DNA of 64,000 bases from Pseudoscleropodium purum. Lineage: Eukaryota > Streptophyta > Bryopsida > Hypnales > Brachytheciaceae. The stretch covers positions 14,136,001 to 14,200,000 of the forward strand of contig OZ017803.1 in NCBI GenBank assembly GCA_963969395.1, read 5' to 3'. Below the pieces are notes generated by a model. That model ran no database searches, had not been told where the DNA came from, and saw only the letters and a program-made list of their open reading frames with translations. How positions within the stretch are numbered: position 1 is the first letter of the stretch; every line of letters begins with the position of its first letter. Both the position numbers and the translations under genes were made by a program. Below, one piece after another: positions 1-14,241 of the stretch.

Positions 1-1754
1 CCTCTAGGTTTCTAATGGTTGTATGACCAAATTAAAGATGATTTAGCTTGCTAGTTTATTGAAGCTTGGGTTGTAACTATCAAGATGAAGAGTTGATTAT
101 GAAGCTACATACATCTTGTTGATTGCATTGGGGTTTCTTTGTTGTACTTCCCTTTATCGCTTAGACAGCTCTTGTTTTTTATCATTGGAACGTACAGCTA
201 TATGAGCCTTTAGGCAATTGGAGCTTTGCTTAAAGTGTTTAGCTTGTTTGTATGTCGTAATTGCTCTAGGTCATTAAGCTAGTGAAGCAATTCAACTTGG
301 AGGAATTTGAACATGGTGCTTAGGTCTCAAAATAGCAACCAACAAGTGGTTTTTAAGTCCGTAGTGAAGCTCAAAAGAAGTGCTTTGGACATACTTTTTG
401 GCTTTGGTAGTGAAGTTTGATTGAAATTTCTCTCTTGTGAATACAATAAAAAATAGTGATAATTTGTAGACATCTCGTACATGTCTAGTGGCACACTGAT
501 AGTTTGTTGGTTGGCATGGATAAAAGTGAAGGTTACCACTTCTTGAAAAAAAATTCCAAAAATTTCAAATTATGGTTATAGACTATTAGAGACGCCGGGG
601 TGTCACCAACATGTTATGCTTGAATTCTTAAATTTGAAGATATGTTTGGTTAAAGTTACTATGCCATGACTACTACAAGTTTTCAAACAAGGTTTCTAGT
701 CTTTTCTTTAAAATACTTAAGGCTTCAATTATTGTCTGCAATAGCTTCTTTTTGCTACAAATGATGAAAGTACTAAGCTACAAGTTGTTTGACGGTAATT
801 ATATTGTGGAAAATCACTATAAGTTTCTACTCTATATATATCTTTGACTACTCTATATTTGTTGTTATTGATAAATCATATCTCTATTCTACTCAAATTT
901 GAATCAATTGATTGATTATGGCGACAAACAAAAGTTGTATATAAAGTTAACTATATATATGAAGCTAACTAGAACACTATATTCTATAAGACTTAGAAGG
1001 CATATTTTAAATATATTGATGAGGTATTAGCAACTAGACTCTTTTTAGTTCAAAATGAAAAAAGTTTTTTGATTGTACAAGGTCAATCATTATTTTCAAA
1101 ACACAAGTTTGATTTTCAAATGAGAAATAGAATCTACTTTGAAGCTATTAGGGAAGTTTTGAAAAAATCCTTTTGTTATTTATTATTATGGCTAGTAGTG
1201 GCTAGTTCACAATATTGAAGAGAGGCTTGAAACGACCCTCCAGTGCCCCTAAAAAACATATAATGAGGAAGTGTCTAATATACAAAAGAAATCTTGGATT
1301 AAGAGGATGTATCTATAAACAAGATTCCAATGTGGGAGGAAGAGAATTCAAGTTTTTGAACTTTCAAAATCCCAATGGTCAACATAGAGCTTTCCTCCTT
1401 TATATTAAGCCTCCCCCTCCCAAAACAAAGTTCAAGAATTAACACTAGAATTTATACTAATAGCTCTAAAATTGTTTTAAAATTTCCATTTTCAGAGCAT
1501 TGAGTACAAATAGAAAAAATATATATTTTATTTTCAAATTCACATTATTTTTTATACTGCTATAAGAATGTGTGGAAACTAATTCAACCCATTCAACTTT
1601 ATAGATTATAAGATATGAACAATCAAAATTAATGGAAAAAACTTCACAACTTGCCTAATTGTTTGTCCTCTCTATGACCATGGTGTCCAAGATTCCCCTA
1701 AATTTTTTATCCCTATAACTTTTGACTTACATACCTGTGATTTGGATTTTGTTT
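1..1754. other. AT-rich intergenic DNA, no gene recognised
   Basis: Low-GC sequence with stops in all frames. The longest open frame (1215-1442, plus) has no recognisable motif and no splice partner. No RNA gene or bounded repeat was seen. Confidence 0.6.
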
Positions 1755-2130
1755 AAAAAATGTCCAAATGATCTGAAAATTTCAAGCATGTAGACAACTT
1801 GTATTGAAGAATGAATCCAAAGAAGCACCAACATTTTGGACATTTTTTCATACAAGTATGACCTTATGAAGTGCAAGTGCTTGGTTTTTTGCAAGGCTTA
1901 ACAAAAAACTTTTTGTCAATTCAAATGCTAATATCTTGCAATCTACATAGTAGAAATTTTTGAAATTTTTTCCACATTTTTTTAAACTAACATACTACAA
2001 GATCCTACAATTGGATGAGTCCAAAAATGTTTCTCTTAAAAAGAATTGGTACTTGTCCTAGCAATGGTAGTTTTGGAGCATTTTTGGTGAAAATATTCAT
2101 AAAATTTTAGGGGTTAAGAAATCAATGAAT
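1755..2130 (+). repeat. Dispersed repeat R1, copy 1
   Basis: This stretch matches the reverse complement of 24175-24580 over its whole length, with many substitutions and small indels. Shared blocks include the one around 'gcaatctaca' and the one around 'ttttggagc'. Neither copy has an open frame, a target duplication or a transposase motif that I can see. It is an old noncoding family; the full element length is not defined. Confidence 0.75.
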
Positions 2131-5100
2131 TTGGTTTGTAATATTATAAATTGCTATTGTCTTCAATGGACTACTATGGAAACAAGAGGACCATAAATGA
2201 GCAAAAATATCTATATAAATTTTTTGATTTTAAGTAATTTTGAAAAAAAAGCATAAAATGAATTCAAAAATAGCCATTTTTTACATTTTGATGTACTTGA
2301 ATTGCTTCAAATTCTTTTGAAATATTTTTTTTCATTTCAATCTTTGCACAATGGATGCATATTTTAAGCCCATGTGCATGCCTCACACATAAATATTTTG
2401 CATAAAATCTTATTGTCACTAAGTACAAAACCTACTTCCTTAATTTTTGGCTCCAAAATTGCATTTTTAGATTGACAATTAGTGATGCCAGGATGTGAGC
2501 ATAGAGATGAGAGTCTATAAGCCTTGAACCTAGTTATTGAAGTATCTACCAACAATTATTTGAAGGTATTTATAACATATGTATAAATAACATAGACATT
2601 TATTACCAAAGAAGGTGTCTATAATACTATACTTTGAAGTCAAGTTCGTAATGGCCAAATCAAAATCATTTCTTTTTCAAGAAAATCCCTTTAGTTAGTA
2701 GCTTTTAGAATTTTTAGAATTTCATTATAGAGGAAGAAGAATATTTCATTCACTTTAGAGGTAGGGACCTCCAGCTTTATGGTCATGTAGACATATGTGG
2801 TATGGTAGCTTGAGCTTCAGAATTCTTCAAACTAATAGTTTCTCAAGCCCTAGGCACGCCAATCTTTAGAATGCTAATCACCATAACAATTTTTAACTAG
2901 AAAATCATAATAAAGACTTATTTCAAACCGTGCTATCAATGTTTTTGTCTCTCCATTATAAGTACCAAAATAAGATTTTATTTTACATTGGCTAGTAGTC
3001 CATCTTCAAACCTGGACTTGAAATTGATGTTTGTTGAATTTAAGGATTAGAACAAATATATGGTTTTAAATCATGGATTTCTTACATTTATAAAACAATT
3101 TTTTTGATATTTTTATTATTTTTTGTTTTTCATTTTTCATTTTTCATAGGTTTCTTTTTCTAAGATTCAAAATATTTTAATCAATCTTTTCTACACTATT
3201 CAAATAACTCATGATAGAATTTCTAAAAATTTCATCATAGGTCATATTCATTTATTTTTATTTTATTTTTTAACAAATCTGACCCGAGTGTAAGGTATAT
3301 ACGGCTAGATTTTGGGGCTCTTAGATTCACATAATAGCACTCTTTGGATGACAATAGGACTAAAAATCCCTCAAATGGTTAAAATAGACATTAAATCAAG
3401 GTCTTTTTAAAATAATAAACTAATTTTCAAAATTGCAAAAAATTACACTATGTCTATAACTATTGTATGTACCTCCATTTCAAACTTTATATACATTGGA
3501 CATATACAACAAAAGTTACAACTAACAAACCACTTGTTTGAAGGTAAGGGGATTAAAAAAAGGACAAACGTTTCATTCAACCACCCACTAATTCAATGGT
3601 CATGAAGTACTTTAAATAAGAAAAAATTGATGGCCTTCAATATCATATTCAAACAAAAAAATGTTCAATGAATGACTTTTAAGATCTTTGGACAAAAATA
3701 AGCTAGAATGCAACTATTTAACTTGTTACTGCATAATATTTTATTTCACTATCATGGTGATAGGTACATTGTTTAGGATTGAAAGAGAGTTGAAAAAAGT
3801 TTTTGTATTTAAATTCTCATACATACCATATTAGAATAATTTTACTTATTTTATTGACCTCTTTAAAATAGTACTTCTGTTTATTGGTAGATACCATATT
3901 GCTAGCAAGTGAATCTATGAACGTATAAGCATGAAAAAATTTTAAATTTTTGAAGTGAAGAAACTATAAATGTGGATTAAATTAATTAAAAATGAAGGAA
4001 TTAAGAAGTAATTTTTTGGAGATTTAAGGCAATATGAATTTTGTAATGAAATTCTTTGGTATAACATTGTCAACCCAAAATCCTCTCTTTTATTTTAAAA
4101 AGTAATCCTATGTAACATACAAGTTTTAGTGAAAGTTTCCTATGTGTAGCATTGATTTGTGCATGAAAAAGAGTTGTTAATGTTTGGTTTAGTTTTCTGT
4201 TTATTCTTTGTTTTTGTTTTATTATGTTTGTAATGCCTTCCAAATCAAATCAAGCAACTTATCTAACTACTAAATAAAGAGAAAATTTAGATATATTTGT
4301 TCAATGCTTTTTTTTAAAATGAAGTAAGCTAAGAGGATGTTTTCAACCATAAGAATAGCAAATAGAGGAGTACAAGATTGCATACCAAAGGTGCATACAC
4401 GGATAGTAGACCTTTCACCATTTGGATGACCACCACAACTTCCTTCAAGCTCCAAATGTCGAATTCTTTAAATTTTTGGAATCCCAAGAATAACCACTTT
4501 AAGCTCCAAATTTTTTTATATTAACATCTATTATTGCCAAAATGATATGTCCCAAAATCTAAAGCTCAAAAAATAAGAATCCTACAAAATACTTTTGTGG
4601 TAGTAATTTAGACCTCTCTTTGTTTAGATAGCCACAATTTCTACAAATCAACTCTAAATTGAACACATCTTAGCTTTTTGAAATCACAATAAAATCATAC
4701 AAATATATCAAAAAATTTCAACTATAAATTAGTTGTATATAAGAAGTTTTGTAAGTTCAAATTTTGTAGTCTTAGTGTATGAAGGTAGTTGCCCTCTTTC
4801 TTTCAATTATACACAATTTTTACATAGAAGCTCCAAATCAAACAAATTATAACTTTTTAGAAAGCTAACAATAGGAAAATGCTACTTTTATAATCTTAAA
4901 TTCAAAAAAACTACTTCAAATTCTACAGATGAAAGAAATCAAGGGTAGACAATGAAGATGTTATTTTATTATCTCATGTAACTTTTGATAAGTAGCCTAA
5001 GGATGTGAAAGAGAATAACAAGTCAGTAAAGAACTAAGCTTTTTTATATAGATGAAGAATGGGTTGTAAAAGAATGGGTTGTTTGTTGCTCCTTATGGCT

Positions 5101-7679
5101 TCTTTTGATAGCTCGTAATCTCTATCTTTTCTTTTTTGTAAGCTTGTTCTCCTTTTCTTTACGTTTTCTTCAATTTTGACTTCAACCTTTGCTTTTTGAC
5201 CTTGATGTCAAACTTCATCCCATACCTTTTGCACACTTCTTACATCTTACAAAATGCTTACCTACCTCTTACATCTTACACATAAGAAGTTTTTGACCTT
5301 AACTCCCTTATCTGTTCTAAAACTCTTAATCAAGTACTTCTATCCCCTTAACCTACCTCCAAGCTACATTTTCATAAAATTTACATAAATTTGGCACAAA
5401 AGCCATTATTGACCTTTGGAACTACAAATTTTTTCACACTAAAATACTAAAAAGTCCCTAATCAACTTCAAATATCCTTCTAAAATGTTCCCAAATTATA
5501 AGAAAATACAACTTTGAGCACTATTAGTAAGATCTAATGGTCACAAACACCTAAATATAATCCATTTCTAATAAAGATCAATGAAATAATAGTTGAAAAA
5601 AAATTGTACATAGCAAAGAAATAAGTATAAAACATACAAATCCAATCATAAATAAAACACTACATAATTGTTATACTTATAAAATATGTCAATTGAACTA
5701 ATCTAACTCAAAGTAGATTTGGTCAATGAATCCTCACTAATTGATATATTTGACAATTCTCCACCCTTTGATGCCAACTCATCAAATAAATTGTAAACTA
5801 TTTAAGAACATCAATATCTATATGGAATTTTGGTTTGAAACAATCCAAATCTATGAAAGCCAATGCCATTTGCTTTAAGTAAATTGATAAGTCTTTTATA
5901 AACTAATAAGAAGACTTTAAACAATTCTTCATGATTTGATCTTGCAAAAGTGGCATCAATTGACAATGATTGCAAGAACAAAATCAAACATATCAAAATT
6001 TAAAATTTAAAATTTAGAATTTGAGAATGCACCCAAAAGAATTTAGACAAAGACAAAGGAAGATGTATCCTAAATAGTGAAATTGGGTTGTATTAACAAT
6101 TAGATTGCCTTCTTAAGTACACATAGTTGCTACATTATTACATCTTTCTATAGTAATTACATATATTTCTTTAGTGTAGATTGTCAAGTAATTAGTCTAG
6201 GGCAATCTAATTTCACTATTTTGTATAGATGAAGAACAAAGTGGTGGTGGAGATTCCACAACTTTTGATTTTATGCTCTCTAGAATTGCCATTGGGAAAG
6301 AAAACTTGTGGCAAGTTACAAAAAAACCCTTTAATAATCAAAGGAGTGTCTCATGTTATTTGATGACGGGTAGCCAATAGGCTTTGTAGGGCTTCATAGG
6401 AGGTGGTAGTAGACATGGTATAGCCGAAATAGCCATATATTGGTCAATGGGGGGCTAAACTAGTGTTTTGAGACTATTTGAGATGTGAACGGAGCTATTT
6501 TGGGGCACCTTTAGGGTGGTTACAACCCTAGGCTGCCCCCTTTGCTCATTCATTCTCTTCAAGTTTTGTATATGTTGTTGTTTTTGAGTTGAAAAGAGTT
6601 GGAGTATGGAATGTAATGATGGTTGGTTGTTATACCAATCTTTACTAGTGTTATTCCTCAATTCATGTGATTTTGCAAGACTAATCCAATTGAGACAAAG
6701 TAGAAGCAACCTTGATAGTGTAGAAGAAGCTCATTATTGGATGGTTGGTCATTCATGCCTTGTTGTAGTGTGGATTTGCTTTGAAGCATGTGTAAGTGTT
6801 CTAGTGCTTGTATTTTACAACATCTCTTATAAACAATGTAGAATGATACAACAAGTGAAATAGATTTACTTGTGAATTCTCTTTGGGATTGCAACAATGG
6901 GCATCCCATGTCGCAATTTTGTATAGCAAGTGAGTGCATGGCAAAGCATTTAGATGATTGTCGCAAATACTTCCTCTAGGATCTACGATTCTAGCATCGC
7001 ACTTGATCAACATATAAGATGATGGGCTTACTTGGCCTACATATATATAACAATTCCTCTTGTGTTGAAGATTGTTTGAATGTTTCTTTTAAGGTGAAAA
7101 TACCTAAAATTTTCAAGATAAGCAATAAGTCTAGTTGGAGGCACCTTTACTAGAGAAAACATTTTTATAGTATTAGTAATTTAAAATTATGAATTTAAAA
7201 AAAAAAAAATGTTTGGATAAGACATGTAATTATTATAAATTTTCAAAGTGGAACTCACCAGGCCATTGAAACCATCACATAGCTTGCTCCTAATTACATA
7301 CCAAAATCTAAAGATTTAATAGTCAATCAATGGCAAAGAATGGTTTAATTATACTTTATGGACCTTTTCAATAGAGGTCTTCTAGCTTGTGAGGAGTGGA
7401 TACACGAATAGTTTTTGAATTTTTCACCTCAATGTATTTGGTTGACTTCATCAATGCATAGAAACATTTGGGTGGCCCTTGTAAATTGGAATAATCTCTC
7501 CCTAGATACCTAAGAGTGAATTTTGTTCAATCTTCAAAAAGCCATTGGCTAGGTGGGAAGTTGCAATGTTATGGGCTTCCCTTCCCTTTTGGAGAAACAA
7601 AATGGTGCTTTGACATTGGTTAATTCTCAAAGGACAAGTGGCCCACAACCATTTCAAGTCTCATTATTTATCACTATTT
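2131..7679. other. AT-rich intergenic DNA with undefined repeat debris
   Basis: No gene is supported. The stretch 3130-3270 resembles 25390-25545 in direct orientation, so part of this is repeat-derived. The interval 6455-7013 has slightly longer minus-strand frames and is listed separately. Confidence 0.55.
6455..7013 (-). pseudogene. Possible decayed coding remnant, family unknown
   Basis: Several short minus-strand frames follow one another here (7013 down to 6801, 6966 to 6658, 6709 to 6455), broken by stops and frameshifts, in sequence a little less AT-rich than its surroundings. I do not recognise a domain. It could be transposon debris or chance. Confidence 0.2.
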
Positions 7680-8290
7680 GCTACTATTTTTCAACTAGAT
7701 ATGAATGAAAAAATTTTATTTTTATTTTTCAAAGATGAAATCATATATCTACTACAACTAAAAAAATCAATTTTTTTTGAATTTTTTCGAAATTATTGTG
7801 AATTTTTTAAGACATAAAGTGAAGAGAATTTGTATCAACTATAGAATATACTTGGAAAATCTAAAAACTTCACTATAGATGTATATTATAATTTATAACA
7901 TCATGATATAAACTAAAGTTACCATGTGACTCTAAAATTCAAATATCAACAAATCATGGTTGTAAGCCCAAAGCTCATATTGCTATAAAATATTGAAATT
8001 TATAAATTTTTCAAAATTTCTAATTGGAGTAGAAACCACATTAGATAAACTTGATTTCAAGAATCACAATTGAATTCAAAAATATCATCTTTATGGATAG
8101 AATTCACGTCAAGAGTTATTAACAAGAAATGGTCAAAAATACACTACAAAGAGTATTTTTGGATTATTCATCTTTTTCTTTAAAAAAATCAATAATACCA
8201 TAGTGAAGAAATTCGCAATACTATTCATTGAAAATTTACTCAAGCAATTTTCCAAAATGAATTGGATGAGAATATGTTTTTTTCCATCTC
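7680..8290 (+). repeat. Dispersed repeat R2, copy 1
   Basis: This stretch aligns in direct orientation with 30620-31365. Shared landmarks include 'gatgtatattata', 'tcatattgct' and 'gcaatactattcattgaaaa'. It has no coding capacity. This copy lacks the 140-bp insertion present in the second copy and so serves as its empty site. Similarity fades on both sides, so the element ends are not defined. Confidence 0.8.
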
Positions 8291-10799
8291 TAAGGTAAAG
8301 TCATTCAAAAAACACTTTGCATTCTATAAAGGCAACAATTTAGAGTTAATAATATTCACTCAACATTTAATTAACCCTTAAATGACACTATATTTGTGTT
8401 TTGGATGATGAATGATAAAGAATCTTTCTATATAGAATAAAAAGGCAATTGTTCATTGTTAGAATTTTGGGCAAAAAGTAGAGATCATACACAATAGTTT
8501 GACCTCCAATAAGCATCTAAACAAATAGATGATGCTATAGAATGACAAAAGGGGTGATTTCCATGGTTGCTAGTTAGATGTTCAAAGATTAATAATGTTA
8601 TGCTTGTTGTGGTAAGGACAATAAACCAGTGAGGCTCCTAGCCACTACAATTGAAAGATAGTAGACTATCCTTTCTTCTAAGTGGTTAGTGTGGATGGAG
8701 ATCTTTGTGATTGTCACAAAATTGAACTCGTCTAGTACTTACTTAACCCTTCAAGGACTATGAAGACACAAAGTGTGCTTTTCAAATTTTAAATGGCAAA
8801 TTCTTGGTTTAGTGAAACAAATCTTAAGATTTTGTAAACTAAGGACTTATAGAATAACAAGTTTACATATTTGTTGCATTTTTTTATTTTCAAAATTTCA
8901 ATGTGGTAAGTATTTTAAAATTTATGTAGGAAATTTAGTCTAACGAAAAAGGGAGAAAATATAACTTTTTAACAATGAAAGAAATAGTAGGAATGAAAGA
9001 AAACAATTTCTTGGACATTTCTAGTCTTTACTTTGCACAAACAAACTTATCCTAAAAAAAAATTGCATTTCTAGCAATTTTAAAATTACGAGATTCAATA
9101 TGGTATGATTCAAAATATAAAAACAATTAGAATGATTCCAAATTTTTTGAGATGTTCCAAAAATTATTCTAATAATATAAATTGTTAAATTTCAAAAATT
9201 GACGCATATATAAATTCTTTAAAATTTTGTAGGATCCAATGAAGTGGATTTTGGCTTTCTACTCCTTTTGTTTGAAAATGTCTACAAATTTGAGAGAATT
9301 TTTTATTTCTCATTTTCTAAAATTAAAAAATATTGCACCTACCTAGGATCCCAATACAATTTATTTTTTGTGGTGGTGGGGAATTAAAAATTCATTTTTC
9401 ATATTCTTATAATTTTTCTTCTCTAGACGTTGCATTTTTTGCCTCCTAGTTGAGCATCCAAAATTGTTACAATCTAAAAATCAAATGGTCAATATTTCCT
9501 ACAATTAATTCTATGCATACTTAGACAAAGTAGTCTTTACTTTTGTACAGTTAAAATAAAAAATTTGAAGCACATCTATAATTATGCAAAAGAACATCAA
9601 AATAGAACAATTAATTGAAAACCTCCATTTTCAAAAAATTGTTAGGGCTTGAGGGATTAAGGGAACATTACCACTTAGGCTTAGAAGGCTACCATTAGGC
9701 GTAAGAATGAGGAGGAAGTTGCAAAGCATTCCCACCTACAATGTTATATATTTCTTGAACCTACATGTACAATGATGTGGCACACCTAGAAATGGCTTTG
9801 TAGTGAAAACTTTGTGGAAAAGCTATCATAATACAGTTGTCAAAAAGTTCTCTTTAACCCCAAAACATCATTGAGGACAAAAAGTGTCTTTGACAGTTTT
9901 TAGCCTCAAGAAACAATCATTAGACATATTTGGATGGGAAAACGCTACAAAGAGATCCTATAGAGTTCCTGAAGATCTATCCATCAACCTAAAATACAAG
10001 AAATGTGGATCTCTACTGCTATTTCAACATAATTCTAAAATTTTGAACCTTCAAGAAGTGCCTCACTTTGGCATTGAAATGAGGGGCCAGGGCTGATGTC
10101 ACTAGGTACAACAATAGGGAACAGGTGGTAGGGACTCGAAGGAATATCAATGTGGAGGCTTGTCTTCTTTGGTGAATTGAGCGTTGATTGGTAAATGTAG
10201 AGCTCTTGTACCTTCCCGTGCTTTTCCAACCACATAGCCGTGTCCACTCAACGAGATGCTCAACAAGACATCCTACTATTCAATGGGTTGGATAGAATGG
10301 GTTAGTTGAGCAATATTTGTGCTTGGTTCATTAAAGATCTAGACAGTGAAAGAGCTTGCAATTTTTTCACACTTGTCCATGGTGTACTTGCATCGTTTCC
10401 AACCAATCGGATCTTAGTGCATTATTGTGCACTCATTTTAGTGAATTTTGGAACAAATGGATTCTCCAATTCAAGTGTCATGTCAATTTATTTAAAGAGC
10501 TTCAATTTGTTAGTGCAAGTCCTTAGCAAATTTAGAAGTTTGTAGGACGTACAAGGTCACCAATGAGAAGAAACCCCATTTCAACTTGCCATTCCTTCAC
10601 TGCGGACACCGTGTTTCTATGTAAAGAAACATATCAAACAAGAGAATCAACGGTTCAAAATTTTTCTCAATGTTCAAGTACTACTTCAGTTCCCATTTGA
10701 ACGGTTGGATGAACTTATCCAGCAACAGATTTCACCCCGGAAAATTTCAAAAACAAACACCTATAAGAGTACACCTTCTGAGGTCAGAAATCCAGTCAC
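8291..10799. other. Intergenic DNA, no gene recognised
   Basis: It is AT-rich up to about 9.8 kb and then slightly richer in GC (9.88-10.55 kb), where small frames occur on both strands (9884-10096 plus, 10035-10247 minus, 10306-10545 plus). None shows a motif, a convincing splice pattern or a match to the second copy of the neighbouring duplication. No function can be assigned. Confidence 0.5.
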
Positions 10800-13600
10800 T
10801 TTGGGGTTAAGAAGAAACTCATAACATAAGTTGATGCCCTATACTTTCAACTGAGAAAATTCATGTCTTGAACACTTGGGTTGGGATTTTCTTGAAGAGG
10901 CTAACAATTTGACATCAAAGTTTCATCATCTCAACTACCAAGCTATCCAGAGAAAAAAAGAAACAAGTTTTGGTGTGTAAACCTTAACAATATATTACTT
11001 GGAGGTAACAGCATTTAATTGCAACCCATTTCTACACTCAACTCTTAGCAAATTTGTGTCCAAATATTTGACATCTATTCATGAGACCTTAGGGTCAAAT
11101 TTCAGAACATCTGTATTTGACACTTCAAGACTCGTAGTTTTCTGCTCGGGTGTCCAATAAGTACATGCTAAACAGAATTTGGAATCATGACAAGATCCCC
11201 CAAAGAGTAATTCGTAATTAAATCTAGATAAATGAGTATTTCATACAGAAGAATCATAATGGCAACAGTTGACAGCTAATGTATATCTAATGTTTTTCCC
11301 CTCTTCAAAAAACCGAACTACTATGGTCATTTACGAAACCAAAAGATCAACAAAATGTAAAATGGTATCCCGATTAAATTTCCTGCCGTCGCTCCGCTGC
11401 TTCCAGACACTGAGAAGCTCATCAGTGCACTAGGTTTGTCCTCTGGACTTGTAAACTCAAGCTACAGCTTAGTTTAGCCGACCTCCAAGCTCCATGACCA
11501 CATGGCTACTTCTTCCCACCACTCTTTTTCAACCCAGCTCCACCAAATGCACCTTTACCTGCCGCTTTGGCTTTCAGATCCTTCAAAGCCTGGACCAAAG
11601 AAATATCAGATTAAAATTAAAATTAAAAATAAAATCATATCAAAGATCTGAAGTTCTCAGAATTCATCAAACATTTAATTCTGATAGACAAAAAAGAAGA
11701 AAAATTTAGGTCCGACGAGTAGCGAGAACAAAGAGTCTGTTGGAGGGAGTTAAGCACACTGAGCCCCGTGGACGAAGAGAGGGAGTGCTACCTTAGGTGA
11801 ATCCTTTCAGAGGTAGACAAACCACTGAAAAACATTCAAAGCATATCCTGAAGGCTATCGTAGCTAGAGAGCCTGAGTAGAGCACAAGGTCTTGACTTTG
11901 ATTATCCAGAAGTTAGAGTGTTTATGCAGCAATGCCCATGGTTGGTAGCTTAAAACTTGAAAATCGCATGTTTAGGTGATGCTTTGATGCTCACCTTCTC
12001 CTCCTCCCTCTTCTTTTGGATGTTGGCCAGATCCGTCTGGACCAAAGGAAACAAGAAAGTCAGAGAGCAATGTCGTGAAAAGAAGAGGATGCATAAGAAA
12101 ATCATACAGAGTTGCACACTGATAAAAAATTTGATCTCTACAAATTTGGCTCTAGCACCCAAAAGGCTATCTCAGTAGCTCTATAGCAATCTCCCGAAAA
12201 TCAAACTTCTACATACTGTCTAACATGCTTAAAAAGATGAAAACAGGATCCTCTAAACACTCTCATGTTCCACAAAGACTCAAAATTCAGTAGCAGCAGG
12301 TAGAAGCAAGTGAACAATTGCTGTCAAGCACCAGCAGGGAAGTTTTCAAAAAAATCTTATGTCTCAATGCACCCTCGGAATTCATCAACATACGGCTTCC
12401 AAATCATAAGAGCAGAATCATTTCAACTCATGTGGTATATACCTCATCGTACTCCTTATCCTTGCCCTTGGGAGCCTTCAAGGGCTTCAGCTTTCCACCT
12501 GCATCCAGGCAAGTAATAGCACATGAGAAAAAGAATCTCGAGTAGGCTTTGCTGAAGGGAATTCATCCAAAACTCACACCCAAAATGCGCATGATTATAT
12601 GGAGTTCTCTAATATTGTGACAAGTCAGATGTGACAGCGAAAAAGGAGTTGGGGTCGTACGAATCAGGAAGGTGGTCTAGGACCATTGAAATCCTTGTGA
12701 TATAAGGAATAGGTACATCCATTCCGTAGGGCTTGATGAGAGAACAGAGAATGTAAAATTATTCGAGAGTGTGATATAGTAAAGAGAAAGAGGAGTGGAT
12801 TGTTTCTCACAAAGCTGAAGCTGAAGAAGGTAGACGAATACAGAGCAATTCCAGGGTTGCCGACAAAATTAAACCCAAGCGGAAAAAGACAAGAACAAAG
12901 AAATTCCTCCGTAAATGCACACTCCAAGACTCGTTTCACAGCAACTAAGAATCCTCTCTCAAAAATTCGACATTAATACGCGCCTTTCGCAACCCTAAAC
13001 TCGCCGAACAAGTCAAAATCTCACAAGGTTTCCAGGATTCCTAAAACTCTCTTCCAGACCACGTTCCTTATCACAACCAGCGAGAAACACCGTGATAACA
13101 CGTCTACAACCATGACAGCAAATTCACCAAGCTCAGTCCAAGCTTAGCATAGAGCAAAAAAGGTAAAAAATTAAGAAACAACCCTGAATTACCTTGCCTT
13201 CCCGACATGGCTGATGAAGATAACAAGCGCTTGTGCCGCACACTCGATCCCGCGAACAGGAAAACGCTACGCCGATGTCGTGAAAACACAAGAGAGCACA
13301 ATGGAGAACAACAGACTAGAAACAATGGGTGGCGCCTATCTGCATATGGAAGGCGGTTTTACAGTAAAACCCAAGCAGGCAGAAACCCCAGTCTCCTTGG
13401 GACACAACAGCGGTGAAGAGGGCAATAAAGTAAAAGGTTAGTTCAGGTAAGACCTTTTACTTTTTTGACCTGTGAATATGAGGCGGGAATGGGGAATACG
13501 ATTGGATTTACCATTCTGTACGGTAACAACACTTCAATTCGTTCAATTAAGGTTTTGAACATAATTCCTATTATTGCACTGTAAAAACTTTCATTGGCTC
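10800..13600. repeat. Segmental duplication copy A (contains TMA7 copy A)
   Basis: This block matches 20560-23830 in direct orientation. From about 11330 to 13325 identity is very high, introns included. From 10800 to 11330 and beyond 13325 the copies are clearly more diverged and differ by insertions. The offset between copies is 9779 bp at the gene's 3' end; removing the 5,983-bp gypsy element that lies between them leaves a nearly tandem arrangement. Confidence 0.9.
11506..13208 (-). CDS. TMA7: TMA7 (translation machinery-associated protein 7, CCDC72-like), copy A
   Basis: Small conserved eukaryotic protein reported to associate with ribosomes; its molecular role is poorly defined. Four exons on the minus strand: 13193-13208, 12443-12498, 11995-12036, 11506-11589. 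All three introns (694, 406 and 405 bp) have GT-AG ends, and the exons sum to 198 nt, 65 residues plus TAG. The first exon is only 16 nt (phase 1 junction), so simple ORF finding misses this gene. The protein begins MSGRQGGKLKPLKAPKGKDK, continues with an acidic stretch and a KKREEEK coiled-coil segment, and ends GLKKSGGKK, matching the family over its full length (64-65 residues in animals and plants). It is lysine-rich and has no membrane segment. The gene looks intact and expressed in principle. A paralogue lies 9.8 kb away at 21285-22990. Identification is by remembered family features, not a search. Confidence 0.95.
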
Positions 13601-14241
13601 TTGTGGTTAGTAGTAAGGAAATTTTACATTCTCTAAGAATGCATTTTTTGGACTCTATGTCAATGAATTATGAATTTTTAAAGTTTTGAAAATAGGTGTA
13701 CTAAGATTCAACCCTAGGCTCTCATGTTTAGAAATTATATACTTTAGGCCATAATCTACATGGGACAGTTATGCAAATGGGTCACAATTTAATATTGCTA
13801 CCTTCTTCCTTTGGTAATTTTAAATTTTTTTGGAGTCACATGAACATTATTTTAATCTTTGTTTCTAGATATGGGCAAGCAAATGAGGTTTATTCATTGG
13901 ATAGGAATGGTAGCTTTCACTTTATGAATGAAGCTATATGAATGCAATGGTAATGAAGTTTGAAGACTAAAGTTGCAACCACATAGTAGAGATTCACTAA
14001 ATAGACATTGAAATGATTGAAATTTACATGGAAAAAAAACATCCCTAGCATCATTTGGACTTATAGAAGAAGTGAAGATAATGTTACTATGTGCATTTTA
14101 GAATCTATCTAGGTAGAAACTATGGACTTTGTATATTTAAATGGTTATTTAATATAGGTGGATAATCAACTAACATAAGAATTAGCATGCTCAATTTATC
14201 AATGTCACCATTGCACAACATGAATGCTACATTGCCATTGA
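13601..14241. other. Intergenic DNA between duplication copy A and the gypsy element
   Basis: AT-rich, no open frame of note. The last five bases, ATTGA at 14237-14241, are the left copy of the target-site duplication of the adjacent LTR retrotransposon. Confidence 0.6.

Noticed and set aside
12664..13325. Minus ORFs of 91 and 73 codons, and plus ORFs around 13207-13441
   Set aside because: They fall in intron 1 and the upstream region of TMA7. The real exon 1 is 16 nt inside one of them, and the rest reads through the splice donor.
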